Shown: positions 18,165-28,687, counted from the first letter of the stretch. The stretch is 64,000 nucleotides of DNA from Desulfobacteraceae bacterium (GCA_013619155.1 JABXKT010000012.1:1-64000); one strand, 5' to 3'. Notes: generated from the letters alone by a model not told the origin. Numbers and translations: made by a program.

Positions 18165-19346
18165 CTATTTGTATTTTTTCATGACTCGTGCAAAACCGGG
18201 GAGAGATCCCTTGATGGTCTTCTCATCCACACAAAATGAGATGCGAAAATGACCCGGCCCGGCAAAGCCACTGCCCGGCACCACGAGAATCAGCTCTTTT
18301 TGGAGCTCCGCCACGAAGGCGACATCATCTTCGATGGGCGATTTGGGGAAGAGATAAAAGGCCCCTTTGGGTGCGGTGAACTCGTAACCGGCCTCGGTGA
18401 GGCCGTCGACGATCAGTTGCCGGTTCTTCTCGTAGGGGGTCATGTCGACGTTCACCCCTTGAATTTCGGCGATGACGCGCTGCATGATGGCCGGTGCATT
18501 GACATATCCCAGGATGCGGTTGCACAGGGCTAGGCCGTTTAAAAACAGCCCCTTGCCATCGAAATCGGGGTGAATGGCGACGTAACCGATGCGCTCTCCC
18601 GGAATGGAGATATCCTTGGAGTAGGAGGTGACCACCACGCTATTTTTGTAACTGGTCATGATAGAGGGGACGGTGATGCCCTCGTAGGTGATCTTCCGGT
18701 AGGGTTCATCGGATATGAGGACGATGGGGTGGCCGATCTCACCGCTCTTTTGGGTGAGCAGCTCCCCTAAGGCGTCGAGGCTCTCCTTCGTATAGACCTG
18801 ACCCGTGGGGTTGTTCGGGGTGTTGATGAGGATCGCCTTGGTTTTTGGTCCGATGGCCGCGTCGATGGTGGCAAGATCCAGGGTGAAATCGGGATGGGTG
18901 GCCACGGTCTTGACCACCCCACCGTGATTGTCTGCGTAGAAGTTGTACTCCACAAAGTAAGGGGCCGGGCAGATCACCTCATCGCCTGGATCCATGAGGG
19001 TCTTTAAGACGATATTTAAGGCCCCTGCGGCCCCGCAGGTCATGACGATGTCGGCCTCGGAAAGGGAGACGCCCTGCTGGTCGGAGACGAATCCGGCCAC
19101 GGCTTTCCGGACAAAGGGGTATCCGGTGTTGGGCATGTAGGAGTGGAAGCCCTCTCCGGAGGATTGGGCCACCTTGATGAGGGCTTCCTTAAAGGCGGCA
19201 GGGGGGGCCAGGTAAGGGTTGCCGAGGCTAAAATCAAAGACCTTCTCTGCCCCGTGTTCGGCCTTGAGACGGGTCCCCTCCTCAAACATCTTGCGGATAA
19301 ATGATGATTTTTCGATGGCACCTTTGATCTTTGTGGAAATAGTCAT
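18165..19346 (-). CDS. Pyridoxal phosphate-dependent aminotransferase, class I/II
   Basis: The 393-residue protein is a fold-type I aminotransferase, probably of the aspartate or aromatic amino acid group. Visible features are FDFSLGNPYL near the front, the NTPNNPTGQVY segment, DEPYR, and the PLP-lysine loop SYSKDISIPGERIGY. The substrate cannot be decided from motifs. It stands alone between long spacers, so context gives no help. The start at 19346 has AGGTTTCC-type purine-rich sequence upstream (GGAGG, 4 bases). Confidence 0.93.
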   Translation of the reverse strand: MTISTKIKGAIEKSSFIRKMFEEGTRLKAEHGAEKVFDFSLGNPYLAPPAAFKEALIKVAQSSGEGFHSYMPNTGYPFVRKAVAGFVSDQQGVSLSEADIVMTCGAAGALNIVLKTLMDPGDEVICPAPYFVEYNFYADNHGGVVKTVATHPDFTLDLATIDAAIGPKTKAILINTPNNPTGQVYTKESLDALGELLTQKSGEIGHPIVLISDEPYRKITYEGITVPSIMTSYKNSVVVTSYSKDISIPGERIGYVAIHPDFDGKGLFLNGLALCNRILGYVNAPAIMQRVIAEIQGVNVDMTPYEKNRQLIVDGLTEAGYEFTAPKGAFYLFPKSPIEDDVAFVAELQKELILVVPGSGFAGPGHFRISFCVDEKTIKGSLPGFARVMKKYK

Positions 19347-20014
19347 GGAAACCTCCGGTCCGTGGTGTGGATATAGGGTGAAATATGGCTTCGGCTCTGC
19401 CGTAGGGTGAGTCGAAGGCTATGAATGGTCGTCAGGTGGCCTGTCGGTGCCCGGGTCTCTCTGCCTGAATGCCTTGGGGCACGGGTATCCGTATCGTCGC
19501 CCCTTTTTCTGGCAAGGGGTTTTCGTGGCTCGACATGGCTCGCACTCATTCATGACGGGTCTCTCTCCTGATCCTAAATGAGCTGCTTTGATGGCTCGGG
19601 GTTCCCTCCTTAAATATAGGCGGTATCGCCTTAAAGCACCTGGCAATAGAGAGATAGCCATGCCGAATGCCTCAAAAAGCGGGGCCCTGACTATAAAAGA
19701 GAGTGAACCAGGCCCATTTATTTCACAGGAGGTGTGGTGAAATCAAAGGAATTTATCGATGGGGAGAAAGAGACGGATCCAGGGGGGATGATTTTGACGA
19801 TGGGGGGATCCCGGATGGGGATTTATGCCGAAGAGACGTGGAGGCGGGGGGCATAAGGCCGGGCCTCGGCCCTGGATGGCCCTCTATTTTTATGGCGAGT
19901 CTGCCCTTTAACGGGGGAGACCTCTTATATATGGTGACAGGGAGGGGGAGAAAAACGCACCTTTTTTGGGGTTAGGAGAGTGGGGCCATGCCGCGCATCC
20001 GCAACCTGCTTTAC
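19347..20014. other. Spacer between aminotransferase gene and repeat cluster
   Basis: About 670 bases of G-rich sequence without a credible gene. The longest plus frame (19703-19975) has a biased, low-information composition and no homologue that I recognise. Confidence 0.35.
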
Positions 20015-20039
20015 GGTGGCACACCTCGCCGCCGGAGGC
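20015..20039 (+). repeat. CGCCGCCGGAGGC-type repeat fragment
   Basis: GGTGGC, then CACCTCGCCGCCGGAGGC. It resembles 30741-30769 and the inverse of 22724-22752, and shares the CCGCCGGAGGC end with the larger repeat family that begins 18 bases later. Confidence 0.45.
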
Positions 20040-20056
20040 CGTGCGGTGAAAGTATA

Positions 20057-20221
20057 GCCTCCGGTGGCCCTGCCGGGAGCCAACCTTTTGAAAAGGTTGC
20101 CAAACAAACTTTTACTGTAATGGGGACGGACCTTTGGTCCGTCTCCGTTACAAATTTGGGGTCCAGGGGATTTATCTCCTGGCCGCCGGAGGCTCAGTGT
20201 TTAAACCCACATTAACGATAG
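20057..20221 (+). repeat. Dispersed structured repeat, family 1, copy A
   Basis: The unit starts GCCTCCGGTGGCCCTGCCGG and contains three hairpins: AACCTTTT/AAAAGGTT, GACGGACC/GGTCCGTC (extended to GTAA/TTAC, 20117-20151) and CCAGG/CCTGG. It closes with GGCCGCCGGAGGC, complementary to its own start, and a tail ending TTAACGATAG. It is related to 25044-25210, 25216-25266 and 41620-41803. It lies downstream of tgt. Confidence 0.85.
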
Positions 20222-20229
20222 ACGGTCCA

Positions 20230-21366
<1,137 letters not shown>

Positions 21367-21629
21367 TTATATTATAAACGCTGCCTCCGGCGGGCAGGGC
21401 GTGATCCCCCGCACTCCAGATTTGCCAATGCGCATCGACCCTCGTTTCTCGGGCTGATGCGATTCGCTTTAGGGCTTTGCGTCGTTTTAACGCTGAAAAG
21501 TCGGCATATGGCACATATATACTGTGAGCCGAGTGCGTGTGAAATGCCTCTGGTTTTTTCAATCCCATCCGGACCCGATGCGGTGATAGTGCCATCGCCA
21601 TCAGGTGTCGACCCCTGTATGGCGTTTAT

Positions 21630-22682
21630 TTAAGCAATAAACATGGCATCGCCGTAGCTGAAGAAGCGGTAGCGCTCCCTGACGGCCTCTTCGTAGGCAC
21701 TGAATATGGCCTCCCGTCCGGCGAAGGCGGAGACGAGCATGAGAAGGGTCGACTCCGGGGTGTGGAAGTTGGTGACCATGGCATCCACACACTTGAAGGT
21801 ATAGCCGGGGTAGATGAAGATATCGCAGGGGCCGGCTCCGGGGGTGAGGTGTCCCGTATCGGTGGTGGCAAACTCCAGGGTGCGTACAGAGGTGGTGCCC
21901 ACGGCGATGACGCGTCGTCCGTCGGCTTTGGCCCTGTTGACGGCTGAGGCGGTCTCTTCTGGCACTTCATACCACTCGGTGTGGATGGCGTGGTCCCGGA
22001 TGTCGGTTACCCGCACGGGCTCGAAGGTGCCGTAGCCCACATGGAGGGTGAGCTCGACCACCTCGACCCCCTTGGCCTTAATGGTTGCCATGAAGGCATC
22101 GGTGAAGTGAAGTCCGGCGGTGGGGGCGGCTACGGCCCCTCGGTTTTTTGCGTAGACCGTCTGGTAGCTGGTCTTATCGAAGGCATCTGCATCCCGCTTG
22201 ATATAGGGAGGCAGGGGCATCTTTCCGTGGGCTTCCAACTGGGTATCGAAGTCGCCCTCACTGATGAAACGAAGGCGGTATATTCCCTTTTCAAACCCTT
22301 CTACCACCGCCGAGAGGCCCTGGCCAAAGAGGATCGGGGTATCGGGTTTTACGCGCTTGGAGGCCTTCAGGAGGCATCGGCAGGAGAAATCCTCGCCGTG
22401 TTCTGTGGCCCGTATCCCCTCCCGGTAGTCCAGGATCAGCACCTCTACCTTGCCGCCACTGGCCTTGTGACCGATGAGGCGTGCGGGGATGACGCGGGTG
22501 TTGTTGACCACCAAAAGGTCACCTTCGTGTAAAAGGTCTGCCAGATCTGAGAAGTGGCGGTGGTGGTGTGCGCCGGTCTCCCTCTCGAGGTGGAGGAGAC
22601 GGGAGTCGGTGCGCTCTTTTTCCGGGTGTCGGGCAATGAGTGCCTCTGGAAGGGCAAACTGATAATCGCTGAGTTGGTACAT
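21630..22682 (-). CDS. queA: S-adenosylmethionine:tRNA ribosyltransferase-isomerase
   Basis: QueA transfers and isomerises the ribosyl part of SAM onto preQ1-modified tRNA, giving epoxyqueuosine. The 350-residue protein begins YQLSDYQFALPEALIA and contains VNNTRVIPARL, PTAGLHFT and the C-terminal VTNFHTPESTLLMLVSAF, all typical. The ribosome binding site is poor: GGAG lies 18 bases upstream. tgt follows after about 270 bases. The tgt-queA pair acts in one pathway. Confidence 0.97.
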   Translation of the reverse strand: MYQLSDYQFALPEALIARHPEKERTDSRLLHLERETGAHHHRHFSDLADLLHEGDLLVVNNTRVIPARLIGHKASGGKVEVLILDYREGIRATEHGEDFSCRCLLKASKRVKPDTPILFGQGLSAVVEGFEKGIYRLRFISEGDFDTQLEAHGKMPLPPYIKRDADAFDKTSYQTVYAKNRGAVAAPTAGLHFTDAFMATIKAKGVEVVELTLHVGYGTFEPVRVTDIRDHAIHTEWYEVPEETASAVNRAKADGRRVIAVGTTSVRTLEFATTDTGHLTPGAGPCDIFIYPGYTFKCVDAMVTNFHTPESTLLMLVSAFAGREAIFSAYEEAVRERYRFFSYGDAMFIA

Positions 22683-22723
22683 CGTATTTCGAGGTGGCTC
22701 CGTGAAAGAAAAAATTAAAAGCA

Positions 22724-22752
22724 GCCTCCGGCGGTGAGGGTGGCCAGGCCAC
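22724..22752 (-). repeat. CGCCGCCGGAGGC-type repeat fragment, inverted
   Basis: GCCTCCGGCGG is followed by TGAGGGTGGCC and GGCCAC. Read on the minus strand it matches 30741-30769 (GTGGC, short loop, GCCACCCTC, CCGCCGGAGGC). It lies just upstream of queA. Confidence 0.45.
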
Positions 22753-22842
22753 GGGGATAAAACACCTTAAAAGATGGCAGGGGATGCGCCGGATTTTTGG
22801 GGGCGGTTTTTTTGTCTGCCCGTCGGAAAAAAAGGGGAGAAA

Positions 22843-23028
22843 TTAACGATTCCCCAGATAGACGAGGGCGAGTCCTGTGAGCATCATACACAGCCCCATA
22901 CTTCGCAGGCGGTTCTCCGGCTGTGAGGCCAGGGTGAGAAAAACCTGGCGTGCCTTGTCTGGAAATCCGAACCAGGGGAGCCCCTCGACGATCATGACCA
23001 TTCCGATAACGCAGAGAAAATATTTCAT
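22843..23028 (-). CDS. DUF2065-family small membrane protein
   Basis: The 61-residue protein matches the DUF2065 (YjeT) pattern: a first hydrophobic helix containing GMVMIVEGLPWF, a short charged loop with NRLRSMGL, and a second hydrophobic helix ending ALVYLGNR. Two transmembrane segments are expected. The function of the family is unknown; members often sit near membrane protease or purine genes, which is not the case here. The ribosome binding site is weak (GGGC). The coding call relies on family resemblance. Confidence 0.75.
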   Translation of the reverse strand: MKYFLCVIGMVMIVEGLPWFGFPDKARQVFLTLASQPENRLRSMGLCMMLTGLALVYLGNR

Positions 23029-23104
23029 AATGCCCGTGAATATGTGGTGTCCATGGTGTTTAAGGCGTCATCGGCAGATATCTGGGGTGACCCCTTCTCT
23101 GTGT

Positions 23105-23137
23105 TGATGCCGTCCAGACGGTTCGGACGGCATCAAA
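23105..23137. other. Perfect 12-bp stem-loop between DUF2065 gene and gatB
   Basis: TTGATGCCGTCC pairs perfectly with GGACGGCATCAA around a 9-base loop. It lies 77 bases upstream of the DUF2065 gene start and about 370 bases ahead of gatB. There is no T-run on either strand, so it is not a standard terminator. Confidence 0.5.
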
Positions 23138-23391
23138 ACAGTTAGAAAACCTGTACTTATAATATGGCCCCCGGGCTTTGTCAAAATGAATATATAGAAA
23201 CTATTAAGGGGCGCTAAGCGGGGGATGGCCGGGTAGCGATGGTCTCTGGCCCTGTTTACCGGAGCCACCCCACTCATCTCGGGTTTGAAAAAGGGGGCTC
23301 TGAATTCCTGCCCTAAGGGGGACCGGTGCCTCTTATCTTCATCGGAGATGGCCCCTTCGGTCAGGGCGGGGAAGATTCACCCACCTGGGAC

Positions 23392-23420
23392 TCGACAGGG
23401 GTTCGGTGGTGATATATAGT
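23392..23420 (+). promoter_or_regulatory. Possible gatB promoter
   Basis: TCGACA and TATAGT are separated by 17 bases, about 85 bases ahead of the gatB start. The rest of the 23138-23391 spacer shows nothing recognisable. Confidence 0.45.
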
Positions 23421-23505
23421 ATAAAATTTTATAAAAAGACTCTGTGGGGTCTCTATCAATAGATGGTCTGTTTTTCGCAGGCCGAGACTATAGTGGAGCG
23501 AAATT

Positions 23506-24954
23506 ATGGACTATGAAGTCGTCATCGGCCTTGAGATACATGCACAGCTGAAAACCAACACGAAAATCTTTTGCGGCTGTTCCACTGCCTTTGGGGCAGA
23601 ACCCAACAGCCAGACCTGTCCGGTGTGTACCGGCATGCCCGGCGTGCTGCCAGTGCTGAACAGGACCGCCGTGGCCTATGCGGCCCGGGCGGGGGTGGCC
23701 ACTGACTGCACCTTAAACCGCACCAACCGGTTTGCCCGGAAGAACTACTTTTATCCGGATCTGCCCCTGGGGTATCAGATCACCCAGATGGCCCTGCCCA
23801 TTGCCGAGCACGGTCACCTGGATATCGAGCTCTCCGACGGCAGTACCAAGCGCATCGGCATTACCCGTATCCATATGGAGAACGATGCCGGAAAGCTGAA
23901 TCACGATCCCATGCGTCCCGTGAGCCTTGTGAACTTAAATCGGGCGGGGATTCCCCTCATTGAGATCGTCACCGAGCCGGATATGCGTTCTGCCCAGGAG
24001 GCGGGGGCTCTGGTGCGTAAGATGCACCAGTTGGTGCGTCATATCGGCGTGTGCGATGGCAATATGGAGGAGGGGAGCCTTCGCTGTGATGCCAACGTCT
24101 CCCTTCGTCCCAAGGGCCAGGAGGCCTTCGGCACCAGAACGGAGATGAAAAACTTAAACTCCTTCCGAAATATCGAACGGGCCATTCGTTATGAGGTGGT
24201 CCGTCAGGCCGATATCCTGGACAACGGGGGCACTATCATCCAGGAGTCTCGTCTCTGGAATGCCGACAAGGAGATCTCCACCTCCATGCGCACCAAGGAG
24301 GATGCCCACGACTATCGCTACTTCCCCGATCCCGATCTCCTGCCCGTGGTGATTGACGATGCCTGGTTCGATGAGATCGTTCAGAGTATTCCTGAACTGC
24401 CCGATGCCATGAAGACGCGTTATATGGCATCATTGGGTCTCTCCCAGGCCGATGCCGAGGTGCTCACCGCCACCATCGAGCTGGCCACCTATTTCGAGAT
24501 CTGTCTGGCCGCCCTAACGGGCAAGGGCCCCAAGCAGGCCAAGCTGGTTGCCAACTGGGTCATGGGCTCTGTCCTCGCCCTGGTGCACACCGAGGGCATG
24601 GCCCTGGCCGATGTGCCGGTGACTGCCGAGATGCTGGCCGGACTCCTCGCCCTGGTGGAGGCAGATGTGATCAGCGGCACCATGGCCAAGACCGTCTTCG
24701 AGGAGATGGCCAAGAGCGGTAAGGCGGCCCAGGTGATTGTGGCGGAGAAGGGCCTCGCCCAGGTATCCGACACCTCCGAGATCGAAGGGATCGTGGACCA
24801 GATTCTCGCCGATAACCCCAACGAGGTCGACGCCTTTCGCGGCGGTAAAACCAAGCTCATGGGCTTTTTCGTGGGCCGGGTGATGAAGGCCACCAAGGGC
24901 AAGGGCAATCCCAAGGTGGTGAACCAGCTTTTGAATGAAAAACTGAAAGGCTGA
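23506..24954 (+). CDS. gatB: Aspartyl/glutamyl-tRNA amidotransferase subunit B
   Basis: GatB is the kinase/tRNA-binding subunit of GatCAB, which converts Glu-tRNA-Gln (and Asp-tRNA-Asn) to the amidated form. The 482-residue protein starts [15 protein letters not shown] and contains [30 protein letters not shown] and [15 protein letters not shown]-terminal tRNA-binding domain ends [12 protein letters not shown] lies 7 bases before ATG. gatA and gatC are not in the window. A terminator follows directly. Confidence 0.98.
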   Translation: MDYEVVIGLEIHAQLKTNTKIFCGCSTAFGAEPNSQTCPVCTGMPGVLPVLNRTAVAYAARAGVATDCTLNRTNRFARKNYFYPDLPLGYQITQMALPIAEHGHLDIELSDGSTKRIGITRIHMENDAGKLNHDPMRPVSLVNLNRAGIPLIEIVTEPDMRSAQEAGALVRKMHQLVRHIGVCDGNMEEGSLRCDANVSLRPKGQEAFGTRTEMKNLNSFRNIERAIRYEVVRQADILDNGGTIIQESRLWNADKEISTSMRTKEDAHDYRYFPDPDLLPVVIDDAWFDEIVQSIPELPDAMKTRYMASLGLSQADAEVLTATIELATYFEICLAALTGKGPKQAKLVANWVMGSVLALVHTEGMALADVPVTAEMLAGLLALVEADVISGTMAKTVFEEMAKSGKAAQVIVAEKGLAQVSDTSEIEGIVDQILADNPNEVDAFRGGKTKLMGFFVGRVMKATKGKGNPKVVNQLLNEKLKG

Positions 24955-24986
24955 TTCATCCCACCGAAAGGAAGATGATTTTATGC

Positions 24987-25030
24987 AAAAGCCCCGGTTC
25001 TCTTGCGAGAGCCGGGGCTTTTGTTTTTTT
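24987..25030 (+). terminator. Terminator of gatB
   Basis: AAAAGCCCCGG pairs with CCGGGGCTTTT around a partly paired loop, followed by further Ts. It begins 33 bases after the gatB stop. Confidence 0.9.
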
Positions 25031-25043
25031 TGGGGAAAACTAA

Positions 25044-25210
25044 GCCTTCTATGGTGAAAGTAACCAGAAAAGGGCCTCCGGCGGCCAGGGAGTGAATTCC
25101 CTGGACCCCAGGTTAGTGATCATGACAGGCCTTTGGCCCGTCATGATCACTATTAAATCCTATTTGGAAACCTCTTGTAAGAGGTTGGCCCCCGGCAGGG
25201 CCACCGGAGG
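25044..25210 (-). repeat. Dispersed structured repeat, family 1, copy C
   Basis: Read on the minus strand it starts CCTCCGGTGGCCCTGCCGG and ends with CCGCCGGAGGCC and a tail closing in CCATAGAAGGC. Its hairpins are AACCTCTT/AAGAGGTT, TAGTGATCATGACGGGCC with its complement, and CCAGGGA/TCCCTGG. Arms differ from copy A, but pairing is kept. Confidence 0.85.
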
Positions 25211-25215
25211 TCATA

Positions 25216-25266
25216 GCCTTCTATGGTTAAAGTGGGCTTAAAAACTGAGCCTCCGGCGGCCAGGGA
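25216..25266 (-). repeat. Family 1 repeat, partial copy D, in tandem with copy C
   Basis: Only the last part of the unit is present: TCCCTGGCCGCCGGAGGCTC and a tail that closes in CCATAGAAGGC. The tail matches copy A closely (GGCTCAGT, then TTTAA, CCCAC and TTAAC). It directly precedes copy C in minus-strand reading. Confidence 0.8.
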
Positions 25267-25514
25267 AGCCCCAGCTTGCGAATGATCTTTATAGATTTAA
25301 CCAAGACCTGTTTGGCAAACCCGATTATCCCCTTTATATGAGTCCCGGACTCTTGGGTGTCTGGAATGGACCCAACGGCCTCTGGAGTGCACTCAGTGCA
25401 CCGGGGTTGGTGGCGTCTCATGAAAAGTGATTCTTGTGAGAGGATGGGTTTCACGACGGAGGGTGGTTGATGCCTTGGCTGGGGCTTGGGTTTAGGACGG
25501 CGAGGGGGTTTAAA

Positions 25515-25552
25515 CAAAAAAAGGCCCGCCGTTATCGGCGGGCCTTTTTTAA
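25515..25552. terminator. Bidirectional terminator at the porin 3 prime end
   Basis: A 9-bp stem (GGCCCGCCG with CGGCGGGCC) with TTAT loop has A-run on one side and T-run on the other. It lies 30 bases after the stop of the minus-strand porin gene. Confidence 0.92.
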
Positions 25553-25581
25553 TCAGCCAAAATCATGTGCGGTTGCTTTGA

Positions 25582-26676
25582 TTAGAATGCAACGTTGATT
25601 TTTGCGTAGGCGTCGGTGCGGGCATCGCTCAGGCTGTCGAGGTCGAGGTAAGCCACGCCAAGAGAGAGAGTGACGGCGTCGGATGCCTTGTAGTAAGCGT
25701 TGGCGTTGGCTTCATAGCCATCCTGCTCGCTGTTGTCTTTGTTGTCGCTGATAAAAGCCAGGGCGGCATCGGTGGAGACTTTTTCGGTGAGGCCTTTGGA
25801 GATGCCCACTTTCAGGAGGTTGGTACCATCGATTTTGATATCGTCGGTCACGATTTCCATAATGGCAAGCTCATCACTGACGCCAAAGCCTACGGCGTCG
25901 TCAGCAGATGCGTAGATGCCCGCTGCGTTGAGGCCGAAACCGGCAACAGTGGTATTTGCATTGACATAGACACCAAATGTTTTGGAGTCGTCAGACTCGT
26001 TGTCTGCGTATACGACCTCAGATTCGATGGATACGGCGGCTACTTTACCGGAGGCGTAGACAATGGCACGGGTGTCCGTAGTCTCATCAGCAGGCTCCTG
26101 ATCTTTTACCATGTAGAGGGCGGGCTTGACGGTGAAACCGGCTACCTCGGTGGTGAGGCCCACGAGGAAGGCATCTTTATCATCACCGTCTTCTCGGGTA
26201 TCGTTCTCATCCATTTTTTCGGTCTTGAGGGTCAGGGTACCGAAGGGGAGGATCTGCTCGGCCTGGAGAAAGTATCCTCGGGTGGCGTTGTCGTTGAACG
26301 CTGAACCCCAGTTTTCGCCATTACCGTCAACACCACCGGTGAAGATGGTGTTTGTCTCGGTGAACTTGTGGGTCATGGTGGCCTGGCTTACTTCAAGGTA
26401 GTTCTGGGAATCGGAGTTAGCCTCTCCGCCTCCTACTTCGTCGTTGCCCAACCATGCTGTGTCGAAGGCTTCTACAACGAGTTTGGCGGAGGTGTTCTCG
26501 TCCACGATGAAGTTGGTTTTCAACTCAAAGTCAGACTCATAAGCGCGGGAGTCTTTTCCCGCCTGATCAGTATAGTTGCCCTTGATGAAAAAAGAACCGT
26601 TCATTTTCACTTCTGCGAAGGCGGGAGCAGAGATGAAAAGGCCAGCGAGCATTGCAGCGAATACTTTCTTAAACAT
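25582..26676 (-). CDS. Porin-like outer-membrane beta-barrel protein
   Basis: The 364-residue protein has a signal peptide (MFKKVFAAMLAGLFISAPAF, cut near AFA-EV). Alternating beta-strand segments rich in Thr, Asp, Gly and aromatics follow, ending in phenylalanine, the usual outer-membrane insertion signal. It resembles Gram-negative porins in length and composition. The ATG at 26676 is chosen because AAGGAG lies 7 bases upstream and the protein then begins with the signal sequence; the 8-residue longer frame is rejected. The pore specificity is unknown. It is a single-gene unit with its own terminator. Confidence 0.85.
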   Translation of the reverse strand: MFKKVFAAMLAGLFISAPAFAEVKMNGSFFIKGNYTDQAGKDSRAYESDFELKTNFIVDENTSAKLVVEAFDTAWLGNDEVGGGEANSDSQNYLEVSQATMTHKFTETNTIFTGGVDGNGENWGSAFNDNATRGYFLQAEQILPFGTLTLKTEKMDENDTREDGDDKDAFLVGLTTEVAGFTVKPALYMVKDQEPADETTDTRAIVYASGKVAAVSIESEVVYADNESDDSKTFGVYVNANTTVAGFGLNAAGIYASADDAVGFGVSDELAIMEIVTDDIKIDGTNLLKVGISKGLTEKVSTDAALAFISDNKDNSEQDGYEANANAYYKASDAVTLSLGVAYLDLDSLSDARTDAYAKINVAF

Positions 26677-27201
26677 TAATAAATCTCCTTGATAATTCAT
26701 GTTTCAAATAGTCTCTTCGGCGTGTTGGCAAGCAAGCATTTGAATCGGTCCCATGAAGGCGCGTCAGACCGAATCGTAACACAAGCATGCGTGACAGTAC
26801 CGGTTTTTGACTATATTTCCGATGTTACAGAAAAAATCATGACATATTCCTAAGAAAAGTTGTCTTACAATTCGTGACACTCTTTCGGTGATATGCTTTC
26901 TGTATGCGGACATCAGGGGTAACATTGTTATTGATGCTACCTTATGTAGCTTAGGTCTTTAAGAAATTTTATGGGAGTTGTCAATATAATTTTATACCTA
27001 TTTTAGGTTTTTTGAGGGGGGGATTGGTGGTAAAAACGGTACCATATGGGGATGTGTCTCCCGAAATAGAAAAAACTTCACCCGTAAGGGATATGGTGAT
27101 ATTATTCTAAATTCATTAATTTTTATTAAGCGTCTGTAATTTTTGAAAAAATAAGTTTTTTGATCGAGAATGACTTAAATCTGTAAATTGAAGGATAGTC
27201 G
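26677..27201. other. Divergent spacer between porin and FG-GAP gene
   Basis: About 525 bases, clearly more A/T-rich than the flanking genes, as expected for a promoter region of two divergent genes. I could not pick a single convincing promoter. Confidence 0.35.
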
Positions 27202-28635
27202 ATGATGCGTCATATGAAAAGACAGGTTGTTGGAGCCCTGACAACGTTGATGGTTCTGGTTTCCAGCACCGTTATGGGAGGGCAGGTCTGCCTCTCCCTG
27301 GACCCCATCACGTATAATGGACCCGAGGAGAGTCGCTATCTTGAGACGGGTGTCTCTCAGATGGTGGAAAATGGGTTGAGGGAGGCCGGAGTCGTTTTGG
27401 CTGAAATGTGCGATGGCCGCTCCCTTGCCATCCGTGTCACCCTCTTTGGGGGAACGGCCAACATAGGGGCCGCCATCGACACGATGGGGTACCATTTTTC
27501 ACGATCCGGTGCAGAGTCTGAACTCATTGGTTTTGTGGAGAGACTCACGGCGGATGTGGCGGGGCTCATGATGACGGGGGCGACACCGCCTCCGGCTCCG
27601 GTTCTCTCCACCACAGGGGAGACCCCAGGTGGTGATCCGGCCCTTTCTGTTGTGCGCAGTGAGGTGTTCCCTTTGGATATCAAGGGGGTGGCCGTGGGGG
27701 ATGTGACCGGAGATGGGGGGATGGAGGCGGTGGCCGTATCCAGCGGTACCCTTCAGCTCTTGTCCGTCTCGAAAAAAGAGATAGTCGAGGTCTCTCGTAT
27801 CGCCTTCCCCCGCTATATGCGGCCGGTACGTCTCGATGTAGTGGATCTCGATGGAGTTGGGGGCGTCGAGGTGATTTTGTCGGCCACCCATGCGGCCAAT
27901 CAGTCGCCCCTTGTCATGGTGTATCGCTATGATGGCACCACCCTGGTTCCGGTGGGGAAGGTGGCCCACTTCTTGACGGCGGTGGTCTCTCTGCCCGATG
28001 GCACGGGACGCGTCTGTATCGGTCAGAAGATCGACGGGATCGATTATTGGGGGGATATCCATCGTGTGCGCCTGGGGGAAAGGGGCCTCGAGATGGGGGA
28101 GACCTTAGATATGTCCAGCGCCTTTCATGTTCTGGGATGGGATTTTGCGCCGGTGGCAGAAGGGCCTGAAAAGGGGTTTTTCAGGCTTTCAGATACGGGG
28201 CGTCTCGAGTTCTGGAGTGATGCCAAGGTGAGTCTCTATAGGGGGGATGAGAGCTATGGCGGTTCCCGGACCTATCTCTCCAAGGAGGAGGGCTCCAAGC
28301 AGAGGGAGGAACGACGTTATCTGGTATCCAGGGTTCAGGCCGTTAACGGTGCCTCTTTAAAAGGGGTGGGGGTGCTGCAGGCAGAGAACTCCATGGGTTC
28401 TCTTTTTCAGGGCTTGAGGCGGTACAAGAGCGGTCGGGTGGTTGTGGTCGCCTGGAATGGGTATGAGCTGAAGGTGATGGCCGCCACCCCCTCCTTTAAG
28501 GGGTTTGTCTCCGATTTCTCCGTGGTGGATGTAGATGGGGATGGCAGGCAGGAGGCTTTTTGCTCAGTGTTGAGTGCAAAGGGTGGTTTTTCGGGTAAAG
28601 CAAGATCCTATTTTGCCATCTCTTCCCTTGAGTAA
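27202..28635 (+). CDS. Exported FG-GAP/VCBS-repeat protein
   Basis: The 477-residue protein has a signal peptide (positive MMRHMKRQ, hydrophobic core to about residue 26). An alpha/beta N-terminal part (27-130) and a Pro-rich linker follow. The C-terminal part carries FG-GAP-type calcium-binding motifs: GDVTGDGGMEAVAV, VDLDGVGGVEVILS and VDVDGDGRQEAF. Such repeats often form beta-propellers in secreted or periplasmic proteins. AAGGA precedes the start by 6 bases. No neighbour suggests a partner, and I do not assign a specific function. Confidence 0.8.
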   Translation: MMRHMKRQVVGALTTLMVLVSSTVMGGQVCLSLDPITYNGPEESRYLETGVSQMVENGLREAGVVLAEMCDGRSLAIRVTLFGGTANIGAAIDTMGYHFSRSGAESELIGFVERLTADVAGLMMTGATPPPAPVLSTTGETPGGDPALSVVRSEVFPLDIKGVAVGDVTGDGGMEAVAVSSGTLQLLSVSKKEIVEVSRIAFPRYMRPVRLDVVDLDGVGGVEVILSATHAANQSPLVMVYRYDGTTLVPVGKVAHFLTAVVSLPDGTGRVCIGQKIDGIDYWGDIHRVRLGERGLEMGETLDMSSAFHVLGWDFAPVAEGPEKGFFRLSDTGRLEFWSDAKVSLYRGDESYGGSRTYLSKEEGSKQREERRYLVSRVQAVNGASLKGVGVLQAENSMGSLFQGLRRYKSGRVVVVAWNGYELKVMAATPSFKGFVSDFSVVDVDGDGRQEAFCSVLSAKGGFSGKARSYFAISSLE

Positions 28636-28687
28636 TTGAGGCCGGGAGGGGCTTTTTTTGCATGAGGCCCCTTACGCCGATATTTAC

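Noticed and set aside
19703-19975. 90-codon plus frame after the aminotransferase gene
   Set aside because: Gly/Arg/Asp-rich, no homologue recognised and no clear start; probably G-rich intergenic DNA.
25227-25517. 96-codon minus frame MFKPPRRPKPKPQPR...
   Set aside because: It runs into the repeat copy D (the last residues are translated repeat), starts with low-complexity Pro/Lys, and has no ribosome binding site.
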